A DNA stretch of 64,000 nt, taken from the NCBI GenBank assembly GCA_029216955.1, contig JANAVB010042249.1, positions 1-64,000 on the forward strand, given 5' to 3'. Below are positions 11,054 to 22,135 of the stretch, one piece after another. The stretch is from Iris pallida. Lineage: Eukaryota > Streptophyta > Magnoliopsida > Asparagales > Iridaceae. The notes below the pieces were generated by a model. It worked only from the letters and a program-made list of their open reading frames with translations, ran no database searches and was not told where the DNA came from. The position numbers and the translations under genes are program-made. Position 1 is the stretch's first letter, and each line of letters starts with the position of its first letter.

Positions 11054-12175
11054 TTATACATAATATTTCTTGAGAAATTTGCCATTGATGGGCATCATAG
11101 CAACTCTGTCATCCATATATGTTAATTGATAGGCTCCATTAGAGAAGACTTTATTTATCACATACGGTCCTTCCCATTTTACCTCGAACTTGCCTTTGCT
11201 CATATGTGTCATAGTCATAAGACGTCTGACTGTAAGAACCAACTCGCATTCTTGAAATGTTCGTATTCTGACTTTACGATTGAAAGCTTTTGAAATCTGA
11301 GCCTGATAAAGTTCGATATGTTGTTGAGCTAATAACCTTTTCTCATCGAGCGCCTCTAATTCCTGAAGCCGAAGACGATCATTATTATCTGTCGTAAGCT
11401 CATTAGCAATGGCGATTCTCAATGATGGAATTTGAATTTCCAAAGGTAGAACAGCTTCACATCCATATACCAGACAAAAAGGTGTGCAACCTGTGGGGTT
11501 ACGGACAGTAGTGCGATATGCCCATAGACATTCTCCAAGTTTATCACTCCAACTGCGTTTGTTAATAGAAACAAATTTTTTAAGGAGTTTGATGATGGTC
11601 TTGTTGAATGCTTCAGCCAACCCGTTAGCCGCAGGATTATAGGCTGTATAAGCGACATTATTAATTTTGTTATCATCACAGACCTATTAAACTTCTGGCT
11701 GATAAATTGTGGCCCATTATCATGGATGATTCGGCGAGGGACACCAAATCTGTATATCACATGATGTTTGATAAAATTGATAATGCTACTAGTCTTTACT
11801 TCAGCCAAAGGTATAGCTTCTGCCCATTTGGAAAAATAATCGGTTATGGCTAAACTGAACCGATGTCCTTTAGATGAAGGAGGATTGATAGGGCCAATTA
11901 TATCCATGCCCCAAGCTTCAAAAGGCCATGAGGCTGCAGTTGGATGAAGAAATTCCGACGGTTGGTAAATAAAATCTGCATAAATTTGACATGCATGGCA
12001 TTTCCTTGCATAATCAATAGCATCTGATACCATAGAGGGCCAGTAGTAGCCCATACGTCGGATACGATCCTGTAATTTAGGACCAGGTTGATGCGCTCCA
12101 CAAACACCATCATGAGCCTCACGTAATATCTGTTTTGCTTCATCACCAGCGAGACACCTTAAGAGTAATCCATCA
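11054..12175 (-). pseudogene. pol: Integrase of Tat copy 1 (frameshifted)
   Basis: In translation order it has a zinc-binding region ending CHACQ (near 12000), the catalytic core with GMDIIGPI (first Asp), the IHDNGPQFIS motif (second Asp) and AEAFNKTI (Glu), then a basic C-terminal domain ending …INGKFLKKYYV. The core is split between two frames by a frameshift at about 11650-11690, and the zinc-binding part is in a third frame. Integrase inserts the reverse-transcribed DNA into the host genome; this copy cannot make the whole protein. The stop at 11054 is the pol end, by comparison with copy 2 (56457), which ends in the same residues. Confidence 0.9.
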
Positions 12176-12183
12176 AAAGTTCT

Positions 12184-12873
12184 TCAATATAATGTCTTAG
12201 TAGTATGATTATAATAAAATCGAAGTGATCGACGGCGGATACTTGTAGCTTCTTTAGGATTTTCTGGTAAAATGTCATGTACTGCAAAATCGATGAGAGG
12301 TACTCTCCAATCCTCGTTACAGACATTGACTTCAATTAGGTTGCTGAATTCAATGTTGTGGTTGTTTTCAACACAAAATAGTTCTTTATTAGAGATAACA
12401 ACCATCTGTTGTCTTTTGACTGGAACTGCCAATACTGCAGCTAGGTTAGCTAAGGCTTCAGCTTCTGTATTGCATGCCCGACGTACATGTTTGATGAAGA
12501 ATCCTTTAAATGAAGAAGCTATCTGGGTTGCTGCTTCATGGTATGATACAAGATCCTGATGTCGGACTTCATATACGCCTCTAACCTGATCAACAATCAG
12601 CTTAGAATCGCCATATACTTCGAGATATTCAATACTCAATTGTTTGGCTAATTGAAGTCCGATGAGCAAAGCATTGTATTCCGCCATATTGTTGGAGCAT
12701 GATTCGTCTAAAGAATAGGCCCTTTGAATAGTTAATCCATCGGGTGAAACAAGAACTATTTCTACTCCAGCAATGAGAGTACCTCCATGTCCAATTCTAG
12801 AAGCTCCATCAAAGAACAACCTCCAAGTAGGAAATTCTTCTGAGATCATATTTGATTCCAATATTTCGTCCAA
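12184..12873 (-). pseudogene. pol: Second RNase H (aRH) domain of Tat copy 1
   Basis: This open segment of 229 codons carries an RNase H fold of the archaeal/plant type: FFDGAS (Asp), NNMAEYNALL (Glu), VYGDSKLIVDQV (Asp) and NTEAEALANLAA (acidic). It follows the RT-linked RNase H. The extra domain is diagnostic for the Tat group, where it is thought to have taken over RNA removal during reverse transcription. The last acidic position is Glu rather than Asp. Stops separate it from the RT frame upstream and the integrase frame downstream. Confidence 0.88.
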
Positions 12874-12918
12874 AATCTCATCATAGAGTTTAGATGTCTC
12901 AGGGACAGGATGAGCTGA

Positions 12919-13923
12919 TTAGAAGTGAGCAAGTGCTTGGCCTTTCACAGACTTTTGAGGAACATAAACCATATCATATTGTGCTAGCAATATGGCCCAT
13001 GTGGCAAGCCTAGAATTGAGTGTGCTTGGCTTCTTCATTAAAACTCGAAGAGGATTGACCCGGAATATGACATGAATAGTTTGGCCTATGATGTAATGTC
13101 TTGTCTTCTGAACAGCAAACATTAAGGCTAAACATTCCTTCTCCACTGGACTATAACGATGTTCAGCTCCAATCATCGTACGGCTGAGATAGTAGATGGC
13201 TTGTTCATGGCCTTCCTTGTTCTTCTGAGCCAGTAAAGCTCCCAATGAATGATCCATTGCTCGGACATACATTAAGAAGGATATCCCTGAGATCGGTGGT
13301 ACAAGAACCAGTGGACTCATTAAATACCGCTTTATCTCATCAAATGCTCGTTGACATTCTTCCGTCCAAACGAAAGATATACCTTTCTTCTTTAATTGAG
13401 TAAATGGTCTGCAACGTCCAGATAAATTTGAAATGAACCGTCTGATGTACGCAAGTCGACCTTGGAATCCTCGTAGCTCTTTTAGGTTGCGTGGAGGATG
13501 CATCTCTTGAATAGCTTTGATCTTCTCGGGATCAACGTGTATACCCTTAGAGGTAATGACGAAGCCAAGAAACTTACCACTAGAGACACCCAAGAAAGAC
13601 TTGGTGGGATTCATCTTGAGTTGATGCCGGCACATTAGATTGAAGATAGTTCTTAAATCTTGATTGTGATATTCTTTGAGACGACTTTTAACAGCAATAT
13701 CGTCAACATAGCATTCGACAGTCTTTCGCAAATAATCTCGAAAGATAGTGCTCATAGCCCACTGGTAAGTTGCACCTACGTTCTTAAGACCAAACAACAT
13801 GACCGTATAAAAGTACACACCCCGAGGAGTACGAAACGAAGTATATTTTTCATCTTCAGGATCCATCCGGATTTGATTATATCCAAAAACCCATCCATGA
13901 AAGAAATTCGTTCGAATCCACAT
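12919..13923 (-). pseudogene. pol: Reverse transcriptase, C-terminal part, and RNase H of Tat copy 1
   Basis: This frame of 334 codons starts in the middle of RT (GYNQIRMDPEDEKYTSF) and includes the active-site box CYVDDIAVKS (13699-13710), the thumb region (KMNPTKSFLGVSSGKFLGF) and the linked RNase H with MDHSLGALLAQ. The RT-linked RNase H has diverged, as usual in Tat elements that have a second RNase H. RT copies element RNA to DNA in virus-like particles. A frameshift near 13900 separates it from the RT N-terminus, and the frame ends in QALAHF before the linker to the second RNase H. Confidence 0.9.
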
Positions 13924-15464
13924 GTATTGTCGATCATAACATCAGTAATTGGGAGAGGAAATTCGTCTTTGGGGCAAGCATCATTGAGATTCCGAAAGTC
14001 TATGCAAACTCGAACCTTTTCGGTCTTCTTCAGGACAGGGACGACATTGGCCACCCAGTCAGGATGTTGTTCTTCTCTGATAAAGCCACAAGCTATAAGC
14101 TTTTTGACTTCATCATCAATTACATCCATCATTTTAGGCTTGAATCGCCGTTGTTGTTGTTTGACCGGTTTGACATTCGGCAAAATGTTAAGCTTGTGAG
14201 TTGCAATTTGAGGATCTAATCCTGGCATATCTTCGTAACTCCAGGCGATGTATTCACGAATAAGGTGAATTAATTCTTGTTTATCATCTTCTGGGAGAGT
14301 CTTGCTAATGAAGATTGGTCGAGATACACCTTTCTCTCCAATATTGATTTGGACCAGTTGATCTTCAGTAGGTGGTTTTTGTTGTTCAAAACGAAGTTTC
14401 CACTGATTGTCCATCCTTTGTGTCCAAGGATCCATTTCAGTAGCTTTTTCAATGTCACTTTCGTCATATTTTGAGAATTCGGCGGACACCATGTTAGAAG
14501 ATACTATCACTTTATGAACATGATCGATGCTGGTATCAGAGTTCCATGAGATAGAATCAGAAGAATTTGAACATTCTTCTTTATCAGATTCAGAAGGTTC
14601 CGGAGTTGGAAGTGGTGATATATAACCTAGTCCTCGTTTCGTTTTACTGTGGTATTGTTGTAATTTTCCTTTTGGAACAGCAATACGAAGAGGGGTTCGC
14701 CTTCCTTTACCATTGTTGAGACCTGTTCTGAAATTATAACCCATTTTACGGATGATGGCTTTAGATTGTGGACTATAGCGTCTTAATTGTAGCCTTCCTG
14801 TTTCATCTCTATTATCATTATAGAGCATGTGTTTTGATTCTTCTCTTTTGTTGAAGAATATAGGCTTTTCATCTTTCTTTCGAGACGGTACTAAGCAGTA
14901 TGACTCTTGTATTGAATCCAGTGATACCATGTTTCGTCGAGATGATACGACTTCTATTGTAAGTGGTTTAAAGCTATCTAGCACATCCAGATAACACCGA
15001 GTATAGTAAAAGACATCAGTATACTTCAAAGAAGATCCTTTATTGATTTTTACACCATCATTTACAACAGGAATTTTAGCCTTAGCAGGCTTAGTCAGAT
15101 TGATGACAAGAGGGGAAGAGGAAGAACGATAAGGAGGAGGGAGCTTCTTACGACGAAGATCGATTATAAGCGGTTCAGAAAAGGTGAGCTCTCTGTGTTC
15201 CTGACTATCACCTTTAGGTCGCTTCTCGTGGGAAGGTAGATAGATAGTCAGTGGTTGGGAAGACTGAAGGCAGGAGGTACGTCCTTTGACTGGAATCACC
15301 AGAGTATCATTAGGTATACTCTTCTGTTCTTCATCTGTGTCCATTGCTAGTACCACCTTCATGAATTCCTCTTTGTACATACGAGAATCATTACAATACG
15401 CTTCAACTCCTTTGAAAGGATTCAGATCTGCAACCTCTTTTTGGACTTCTCCATTACCATCCAC
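13776..15464 (-). pseudogene. pol: Protease-RT linker and RT N-terminus of Tat copy 1
   Basis: This is the longest open frame in the window (562 codons). About 420 residues of polar linker (many Ser/Glu/Lys) precede the RT start with HPDWVANVVPVLKKTEKVRV, CIDFRNLNDACPKDEFPLP and DVMIDNTCGFERISFMDGF. The last ~45 residues are out-of-frame sequence after a frameshift near 13900, beyond which RT continues in another frame. The long linker before RT is usual in Tat elements. It overlaps the protease frame by 43 bp. Confidence 0.88.
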
Positions 15465-15829
15465 ATATTTGATACATTGGTGGAGATAGAGGGTACAATA
15501 TTGTGTTCATGGAGGAATGGCCTTCCCAACAAAGCATTGTATGAGTCATAATTGTCAATAACATAGAAAGTTACTTTTGTACGAAGATTGCCAATATGAA
15601 GTTTTAGGCGAATATTCCCCAAAGGTTCACTTCTTCCTTGATTGAATCCCAGGATGGTAGTGATAGTTGTAGAAAGATTATGTACTGGGATTTTCAAAGC
15701 ATCCAATAAGGACTTTGGCATGATGCTAAGTGCAGACCCGGGATCAATCAGAATACGGTCGACTTTCATGGTGTCCACATATCCCGTAAAATAGAGAGGA
15801 CGATCATGACGATTGTCTTTTAATAACAT
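15422..15829 (-). pseudogene. pol: Aspartic protease of Tat copy 1
   Basis: A 135-codon frame has the retroviral-type protease pattern: RPLYFTGYV, the active-site region ILIDPGSALSIMP (catalytic Asp in D-P-G-S) and the flap/C-terminal motif ALLGRPFLHEHNIVPS. The protease cuts the Gag-Pol polyprotein in particles. Its frame ends at 15422 and the linker/RT frame overlaps it, so a frameshift has occurred here. Most gypsy proteases have D-T-G or D-S-G; D-x-G-S variants are common in Tat. Confidence 0.85.
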
Positions 15830-15835
15830 GTCATC

Positions 15836-16942
15836 TTATGTAAAAGTGATATTGGGCATCAATTCAAATATACTATGAAAATTTGCACAGCTAACTGGCT
15901 CCTTTTCAGGCTTCTTGAGAAGAGTCAAACAAGTGTTAGCCTGCATCAAGGCTTCACTTAACGTCTCACGAGTTTTCTTTGAGAGACATAAAAGTTCAAA
16001 GATTGACAATCTTGCTGGAGTATTGGCCAATTGAGACAATATGTCAAAATTGTAAGGCTTTTCAAGTCCAAGAGATGATGACTTCTTCAACGCTTTATCA
16101 AAGCGAACAGGTTGCTTTCCCTTGTCTGTTGATGTTGGTTTAGGAGGAGATGGTTCAACCACTGACAAGGACGTAGACGGTGTATCTTCAGCAGGATAAG
16201 ATGATGAAGGAAGAGCATCCAGGGATGGAGCAGGGTTCTCTTGATTTTTGAAATACTCCCGAAGATAGGGTTTCCCAGATCTAGTGCCTATTAGGATTTC
16301 TTCTTCTGTTAATGGTTCAAAGGATACCATATTACAGTTCTTGAATTTAGACTTGGAATGCTTCTTTTGCTTAGAATAGGAAGGCGTTTCAAATTCTGCA
16401 ACCAGATCTGGATGAATCCACATAATCTCTCCTCTGTCAGTTGACATTGGAACAACATCTTCATTTTGAGGAGGCGGGATATTCACAATTTCTAGAGTAG
16501 TCCTTGGAATGGGGATAGCACCATCTTGTACAAGTTGTGGTGGAAAATCACCAAATTGGAGAGAAACCACATTAGCAGTCACCGTTTTCTCGTCCTGCTG
16601 TAAAGTAATTGCTCCAAAGTTGATCAACTCCTGAATTTTGCCCTTGAGCACGTAACATGCTCTGGTTGGATGCCCTATAAATCTGTGATAAACACAGTAT
16701 TTGGGATGATCAATTTTACCGACTTCTTCTGGTCGCTTTGCCTCTGGAAGCTGAAGCTTATTGCTTTTGATCAAGCAATCGAAGATACTTAAAGTATCAT
16801 CTTCGTCGAAAGAATACTCTTCTTTTGGACGAGTTGACTTTTGCAATGGCACTGATGGGGTGGATGCCGTCTGAGTGACATTGACAGCCAAAGACTCTTT
16901 GCCTTTAAGATTGATGGCCAATGTTTCTTTATTCTTGCGGTT
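15836..16942 (-). pseudogene. gag: Gag C-terminal part of Tat copy 1, cut by the nested insertion
   Basis: An open frame of about 361 codons contains a Tat-type degenerate zinc knuckle (YCVYHRFIGHPTRACYVLK) followed by KIQELINFGAI, then a long Ser/Pro/Lys-rich tail. It opens directly at the insertion site of the nested element (16943-16947). The upstream gag sequence resumes at 24433 beyond the insertion. The frame ends at 15836, only 7 bp before the protease frame. Confidence 0.8.
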
Positions 16943-16947
16943 ATTCT
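16943..16947. repeat. Target site duplication, left copy (ATTCT)
   Basis: ATTCT lies directly before TGTAATGCC, the start of the nested LTR, and recurs at 24428-24432 directly after the second LTR. This 5-bp duplication shows transposition of the nested element into Tat gag. Confidence 0.9.
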
Positions 16948-19206
16948 TGTAATGCCCCGCTCCGCGTGAGGCATTGGGTTGGCTTGTTGGATGGGATCAG
17001 AATGTTGGACTGTGACTTGTGTTAGAGATCAAGAGAGTTGAGACTGATGTAGTCTCTCTTAGCTGGGTAGACGGATTAAGTGTGGGAACGTGGCTCGCTG
17101 GTGGAGCTATGCTTAGGGAGAATGTGTGCATTCGGGATAAAAAAGAACCTTTTATGCAGACAAGTGGAACTGTCCTCCTTCTTTCTTATTCCTGTATGCT
17201 TAATAAATAGAATAACGTGATGCTATGAATATATGCCTAATGTCTCTTACCTTTAATATTGAATAATTGTGATGCGATGCTTTAGTTGCTAAATCGATAG
17301 AGATGCATATGCTGAAAATTATTGAATGAATAACACATGAACTTTGAATTGTTGAACGAATCACACTCGAACTGCTAATGTAACATGATGCCTGAGAATG
17401 AATTAAGAATGTCCCTTTTTCTTAATGTCGATGAAATGAATGAATCACTTGAATAATGAGATGATGCGTGAATGATTCCTATGAAATGAATGAAATGCTA
17501 CAGGTCCCTTCGAAATGAATGAATGTTGTTGTTCCTCCTTAGAAGGAACGTAATACAAAATGTTGCAATAAAACAAACAATAAAAATTGATGAAGATTGG
17601 GATCGTTGAGATCACCAAATGAAATGATGGTAATGATGGAATGAATAAGTCATTGAACATGACTTTGATGAGATGAATGATGATGCACTGTTGTCATTAC
17701 TTCAATATTTTACCATGCATTTTATGTTCACAATTGAGTCGAACACGCATTCGCATGGTCATAGGACAACTTATACATAAGAGATGGGGATATGTTTTCT
17801 CGGACGGTACCCCGGAACGTTAGGGCGACCGATCCGGCCTAGGAGGAAACATTGGCGTGCCAGTAGGGGCACGGGTTTTGCGACACATCCTTTGGGGCTA
17901 GCTATCTTCTCTGGAGTCATCGCATTACCAATGAAGACCTATATGGCAACGTCCGTATGGTTAAACACCAGTGACCATGTAGTCATGATGCATGCTAATG
18001 AATGTCTTATGCAGGCAGAGTAAGTATATCTGTTAACCTGTATTTGATGCAGGTATGAGAGAGTCGGCTATCGGTAAGAAATCACTTAAATATGATAATT
18101 CAATATATGTGTTGGTTTAACTTACATGCTTACGTTCCAAATAAGTAAATGATGCCGTATGTAGCCTTTCAGCATGAGATCCTGCTTAACATGTTAAATT
18201 CAGTATGCTAGAAAGATGCCATGCTATAATTATTGCTCAAACACAACATACATGCTAAGTGATGCTTGAAGTGAGAACTGTCATAACATGTTTAACATGT
18301 TAATGTTAACGATACCTCAATGATGCCTTTTCATGATAACACCTAGTATGCCTCAATAATGCCTTTGCATGATAACACCAAGAATGCTAAAATGATATGT
18401 CCACATGAATGCTACTAAGAATATGTTTACATGCTTCAGTCTGATTATTGCCCATGAACTTAAACTGATGCTAGGCCCCAAGTAGAAAGATCATTCTAAT
18501 AAATGCTTGCTTAAATGATCACTTTAATGTTGGTTTATGCGAGTGGGTTGGATTCTGTTTGCCAGTACATAGATGATGTGCTGACCCACGTTTTGTGGAC
18601 AGGTGCTCATGCTTGAGATGTTCTACACACGAAGATTGGCTTGATTGTTCCCGCGGCATCGAATATTTTTTGGGCATACAGAAGCTCTCCTTGTTCAAGA
18701 TGATGTCTTCTGTTTATAAAGGGCATAATGTATGAAGCATTGTAATCAGTTGTACCAGTGAGTTGTAAGCCAAGTTGGTATATCGAGTTGTAATCCAATG
18801 TATCCAAGTATCAAATGTAAGCTGTATAGCATTGTTTAGTTGGCTTTCGATGTAAAGTGAGATTTTTTGTAAGCATTGTACTTCAATACAAGTCTTGTAC
18901 TTTTCTTCAATTATCAATAAAGAAAATAAAGTTCTATATATTTTTGTGTGACTTCAAGTTATCCTTTTATCTTCGTTGCTATAAAGAAGAGATATATTCC
19001 TATTCAATCAGAAAGATTGTCCTCATTAAATTCAATTTGTCTGCTTCTACCGCTACGATGTGTTCCTATTTGAAGATTATCGATTATGCACCATCTTTGC
19101 CTTGTACAAGTGCAATACCAGACTTGTACGACATCACGCCCAAGCGAGGACGATCGATTCCAAGGGATAATTATGTGATTAAATGACTATGAATCGGGGC
19201 GTGACA
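16948..19206 (+). repeat. 5' LTR of the nested non-autonomous element
   Basis: It begins TGTAATGCCCCGC and ends TCGGGGCGTGACA, followed by the primer site. It contains an imperfect GTGCC/GGCAC hairpin near 17857-17873. The promoter and poly(A) signals are listed separately. Short frames inside it recur in the second LTR and show no codon-like conservation. Confidence 0.92.
18711..18721 (+). promoter_or_regulatory. TATA box in the 5' LTR
   Basis: TGTTTATAAAGGG is followed about 200 bp later by AATAAA signals (18916-18930), the U3-R-U5 layout expected of an LTR. The same box and spacing recur at 23928-23940 in the other LTR. Confidence 0.55.
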
Positions 19207-19209
19207 AGT

Positions 19210-19221
19210 TGGTATCAGAGC
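19210..19221 (+). promoter_or_regulatory. Primer binding site (initiator tRNA-Met)
   Basis: TGGTATCAGAGC starts 3 nt after the LTR end and complements the 3' end of plant initiator tRNA-Met over 12 nt. It then diverges. Confidence 0.88.
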
Positions 19222-22135
19222 ACGGCTTTACGTCCTTGGTCTCTTCTTTGATTCGTTTCAAATCAAAGTTGTATCGACGATTAACCAAAGTTGCTTCCGC
19301 GATCTCTCAACGTTGCTTTCGCGATTAAATCAAAGATTGCTTTCGCGATTATGCTGTTGTTGTTCTGTAATCTTCCTTACGTTGTTCGTGTCTGAAAGTT
19401 CATTGACCCTCTTGGCTGCTCACTGGATGTTCCATACAATAAGTCTATATACATTGTGATGCCCTTGAATGAATGATTGTTGTTGGTTTAGACACAAATA
19501 ACCCAACAATGACTCGATGCCATAGTATACTATAGTATGAAATACTGCTTGGAATTGTGGGAATAAAAAGAAAAGTGGCTATGTATGCTGTAACAAGTTA
19601 AGAATTGCATGAGATGTTGGAAAAGAATTGGGAATAAAATAATTGATGGATGAGTTCAACATAACTGGTGAGTCGACTCAAGAATGTTGGCTTATGATAT
19701 TGAGACCCCGAGATGTTGGTTAAGTATTGTGATCATTGTAGATCACAAAAGTCCGGAATAGAATTGATTTGGTATTGCTTAAGGATGACTTCGTTTCTGA
19801 GTGGTATATTGCCTCTACCACCTCAGAACGAGATGTATGTTGACCCTTCCCATAGGATAGCAAGGAGACTATCTGTGGGTACTGGGTAGTGCCGAGACTT
19901 AGCTGGAAGTCATGTATTGTTGCTAGATGACTCGAGTGTCCCTTGACGGTTATGCTATGTTGGGTGGCGAGATTGTCAGAATTGTAACAAGTGGCTTGGT
20001 TAGAAATTGTTTAGTCGAATGATGACTCAGACTAGTAAGACAGTTAGTATGCTATGGGTAAATGAATTTAGCTAGAGAATGTTGTGGCTTAAAATATCTG
20101 AATATTGGTTTCGAATGGTTGGATGCAAATTATGTGGCTAATACAATGTTGGTTGTTAAGCTGAAAAGTTCTAGAAATGTTGTCGGTGAACCAAAAGAAT
20201 ATTAGAAATTTGTGCCTTGACCCTAAGGTGTAATAGATGTTAATCCATCTTGATCAACAAAGGATAGTCGTTGCATATGTGCATGAATGCTGAGGAATTG
20301 AATTGTACTAGAAAAGTATCAAGTAACAACCCTGAATCTTTGTGTTGCATAGAGGATGGTTAATTGATACATAAATTGTCGGTTTGAATGGAATGAACTA
20401 CTCGACCCTTGAGGTAGGGAATTTTAAGAATGTCCGTATGAGATTTTGACGGCTGGGAAAAGAATGAGATTTAAGAATGCCCGTAAGATAGTTTGATAAT
20501 TGAGAAACGAATGGGATTAAGGAATTGAAAACGTGTTGAATAATATCGGTATATGTGATTGTCATACGGGATATAGATTGTTGGCTTATGACTTAGTGGT
20601 GTGACTCTGTCATACAGATCGAATAGTATGATTCCATTGTTATGTTAAGACTATCGGAATCAATGACCCTCGAATAGTTAGCCTTGGCTTATGGATTCGT
20701 GTGAGTATAAAGGATTTGGAATAGAAATTGAATCAGTAGAAATTTACTTGATGGATTATTAGAACGATGAGAATCGTATGTCGGGTTGGAAATTGACCGT
20801 AATGTTGTTAGGTCGATCTTAGTCGATCATTGGGTAAGTCTAAGAATGAGCCTCTGTAGGAATTATTTACTTGAGGAAGACCCTGGATAGATAGACTTGA
20901 CCCTAGCGACAAGTTGAGGACTTACCAATTGTTGGCATAGCCGACAATGGCGATTAGTTACTCAGACTAAGTGGATACCCAGAGGTTTGGGTAGAGCTCC
21001 TTAGAACTGTCGGTTGCTTGTTGGCCCTAAGAAAAGAAACTAGTATAACCCTAGTAGCCGTCCACTCTAGGGAAGTCACCTGAATGATTAGGTGTAGCTG
21101 TAGGTATAGCTAACCATTGAGACTGGACCGAATAATAGATGGTCGTTGGCGACCCATAGAATGATCTTGTGGCATTGAACGAGAGATGGTGATGAGTACG
21201 ACCTATGAATGATATGTTGTAAATATTTGCTTCAATTCATACCTTAGAGATGTTTGACCCTTGAGGATGTGTCGGCCTATAGCGGAAACTAGAATTGTGG
21301 GATGAGACTTGAGTTGTATGTATAGAATAGTAAATTATTATATGAGATGGAATTGACTGCTCATGACGGAAATATTGGATCGGTATCGATAGTTGGTGAT
21401 GTCGGATCGTATCTTTTAGAAAAGATGAATTGCCTCAGTAAAAAATATTGTTGGATTTGGGAAGGAATATATTGAATGTTGTGAGCGCTTGATATGATTG
21501 GCTCTAAGTTAGACCCTTGACCAAATGTTAAAAATATTATGCTTGGATAGAGAGCTGTCCCTGGTGTTAAGTGGTGGCCTGGAAGATAGTGATTGTGGCA
21601 AAGTGAATAAAGTGATAAGTCAATTGGAAGGATGCTAAGTCGGATTTGGAAAAGAGAGTTATATCATGGCTGATCGAATCGCACCAATATGAAAGTTGGC
21701 TGAAGTACATATATTTTGGGGATACCTGAAATATGTGTATGGATCCAGCCGAAGTGATTGGTTGCGACTGAGATAACATTATGGGAAGAATTTATTGCAC
21801 TAGCACAGACTTTAGCTGAAATGCATATGTTTTGGGGACGCCTGAAATATGTGTATGGATCCAAATGAAGTGATGTGTTGCGACCAAGATAGAATGCAAG
21901 GAAAATGTTGGTAAATCAATAAGAAGTTGCAAGTATTTGGAAAAAAAGAGAAAGATGGATTGAATCGTTAATGGATTAAAATGATACAGTTGGATAGCTA
22001 TTTTGAAATGACCGAGTGGGCTGAAATAAACATTGAATTGAAGCTGAATGAATAACTCATGGTGATTAAGTGAATCTAGTTGATGAGTTATTTTCTTAAG
22101 TTTCGAGGACAAAACTTTTTCTGAGTGGTATATTA
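19222..22135 (+). other. Non-coding internal region of the nested element
   Basis: About 2.9 kb of G/T-rich sequence with no frame that looks like a protein gene on either strand. Near the 3' end it carries a two-copy tandem duplication (21684-21895) and, at 22100-22120, TTTCGAGGACAAAACTTTTT. A CTGAGTGGTATATTA string precedes the 3' LTR and recurs at 19796-19810 near the 5' end of the region. A classical purine-rich tract is not evident before 22136. Confidence 0.6.
21684..21895 (+). repeat. Two-copy tandem duplication, period about 116 bp
   Basis: ATATGTGTATGGATCC occurs at 21731 and again at 21847 within a longer similar context (CATAT.TTTTGGGGA.GCCTGAAAT before it and AAGTGAT after it). 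The copies have diverged. Confidence 0.75.

Noticed and set aside
13660..14199. A 179-codon + strand frame
   Set aside because: It lies exactly antisense to RT motifs of Tat copy 1 and has no features of its own.
18607..19186. Frames of 66-109 codons in the nested LTR, repeated at 23754-24465
   Set aside because: They overlap the TATA and poly(A) region of the LTR and their similarity is due only to LTR duplication.
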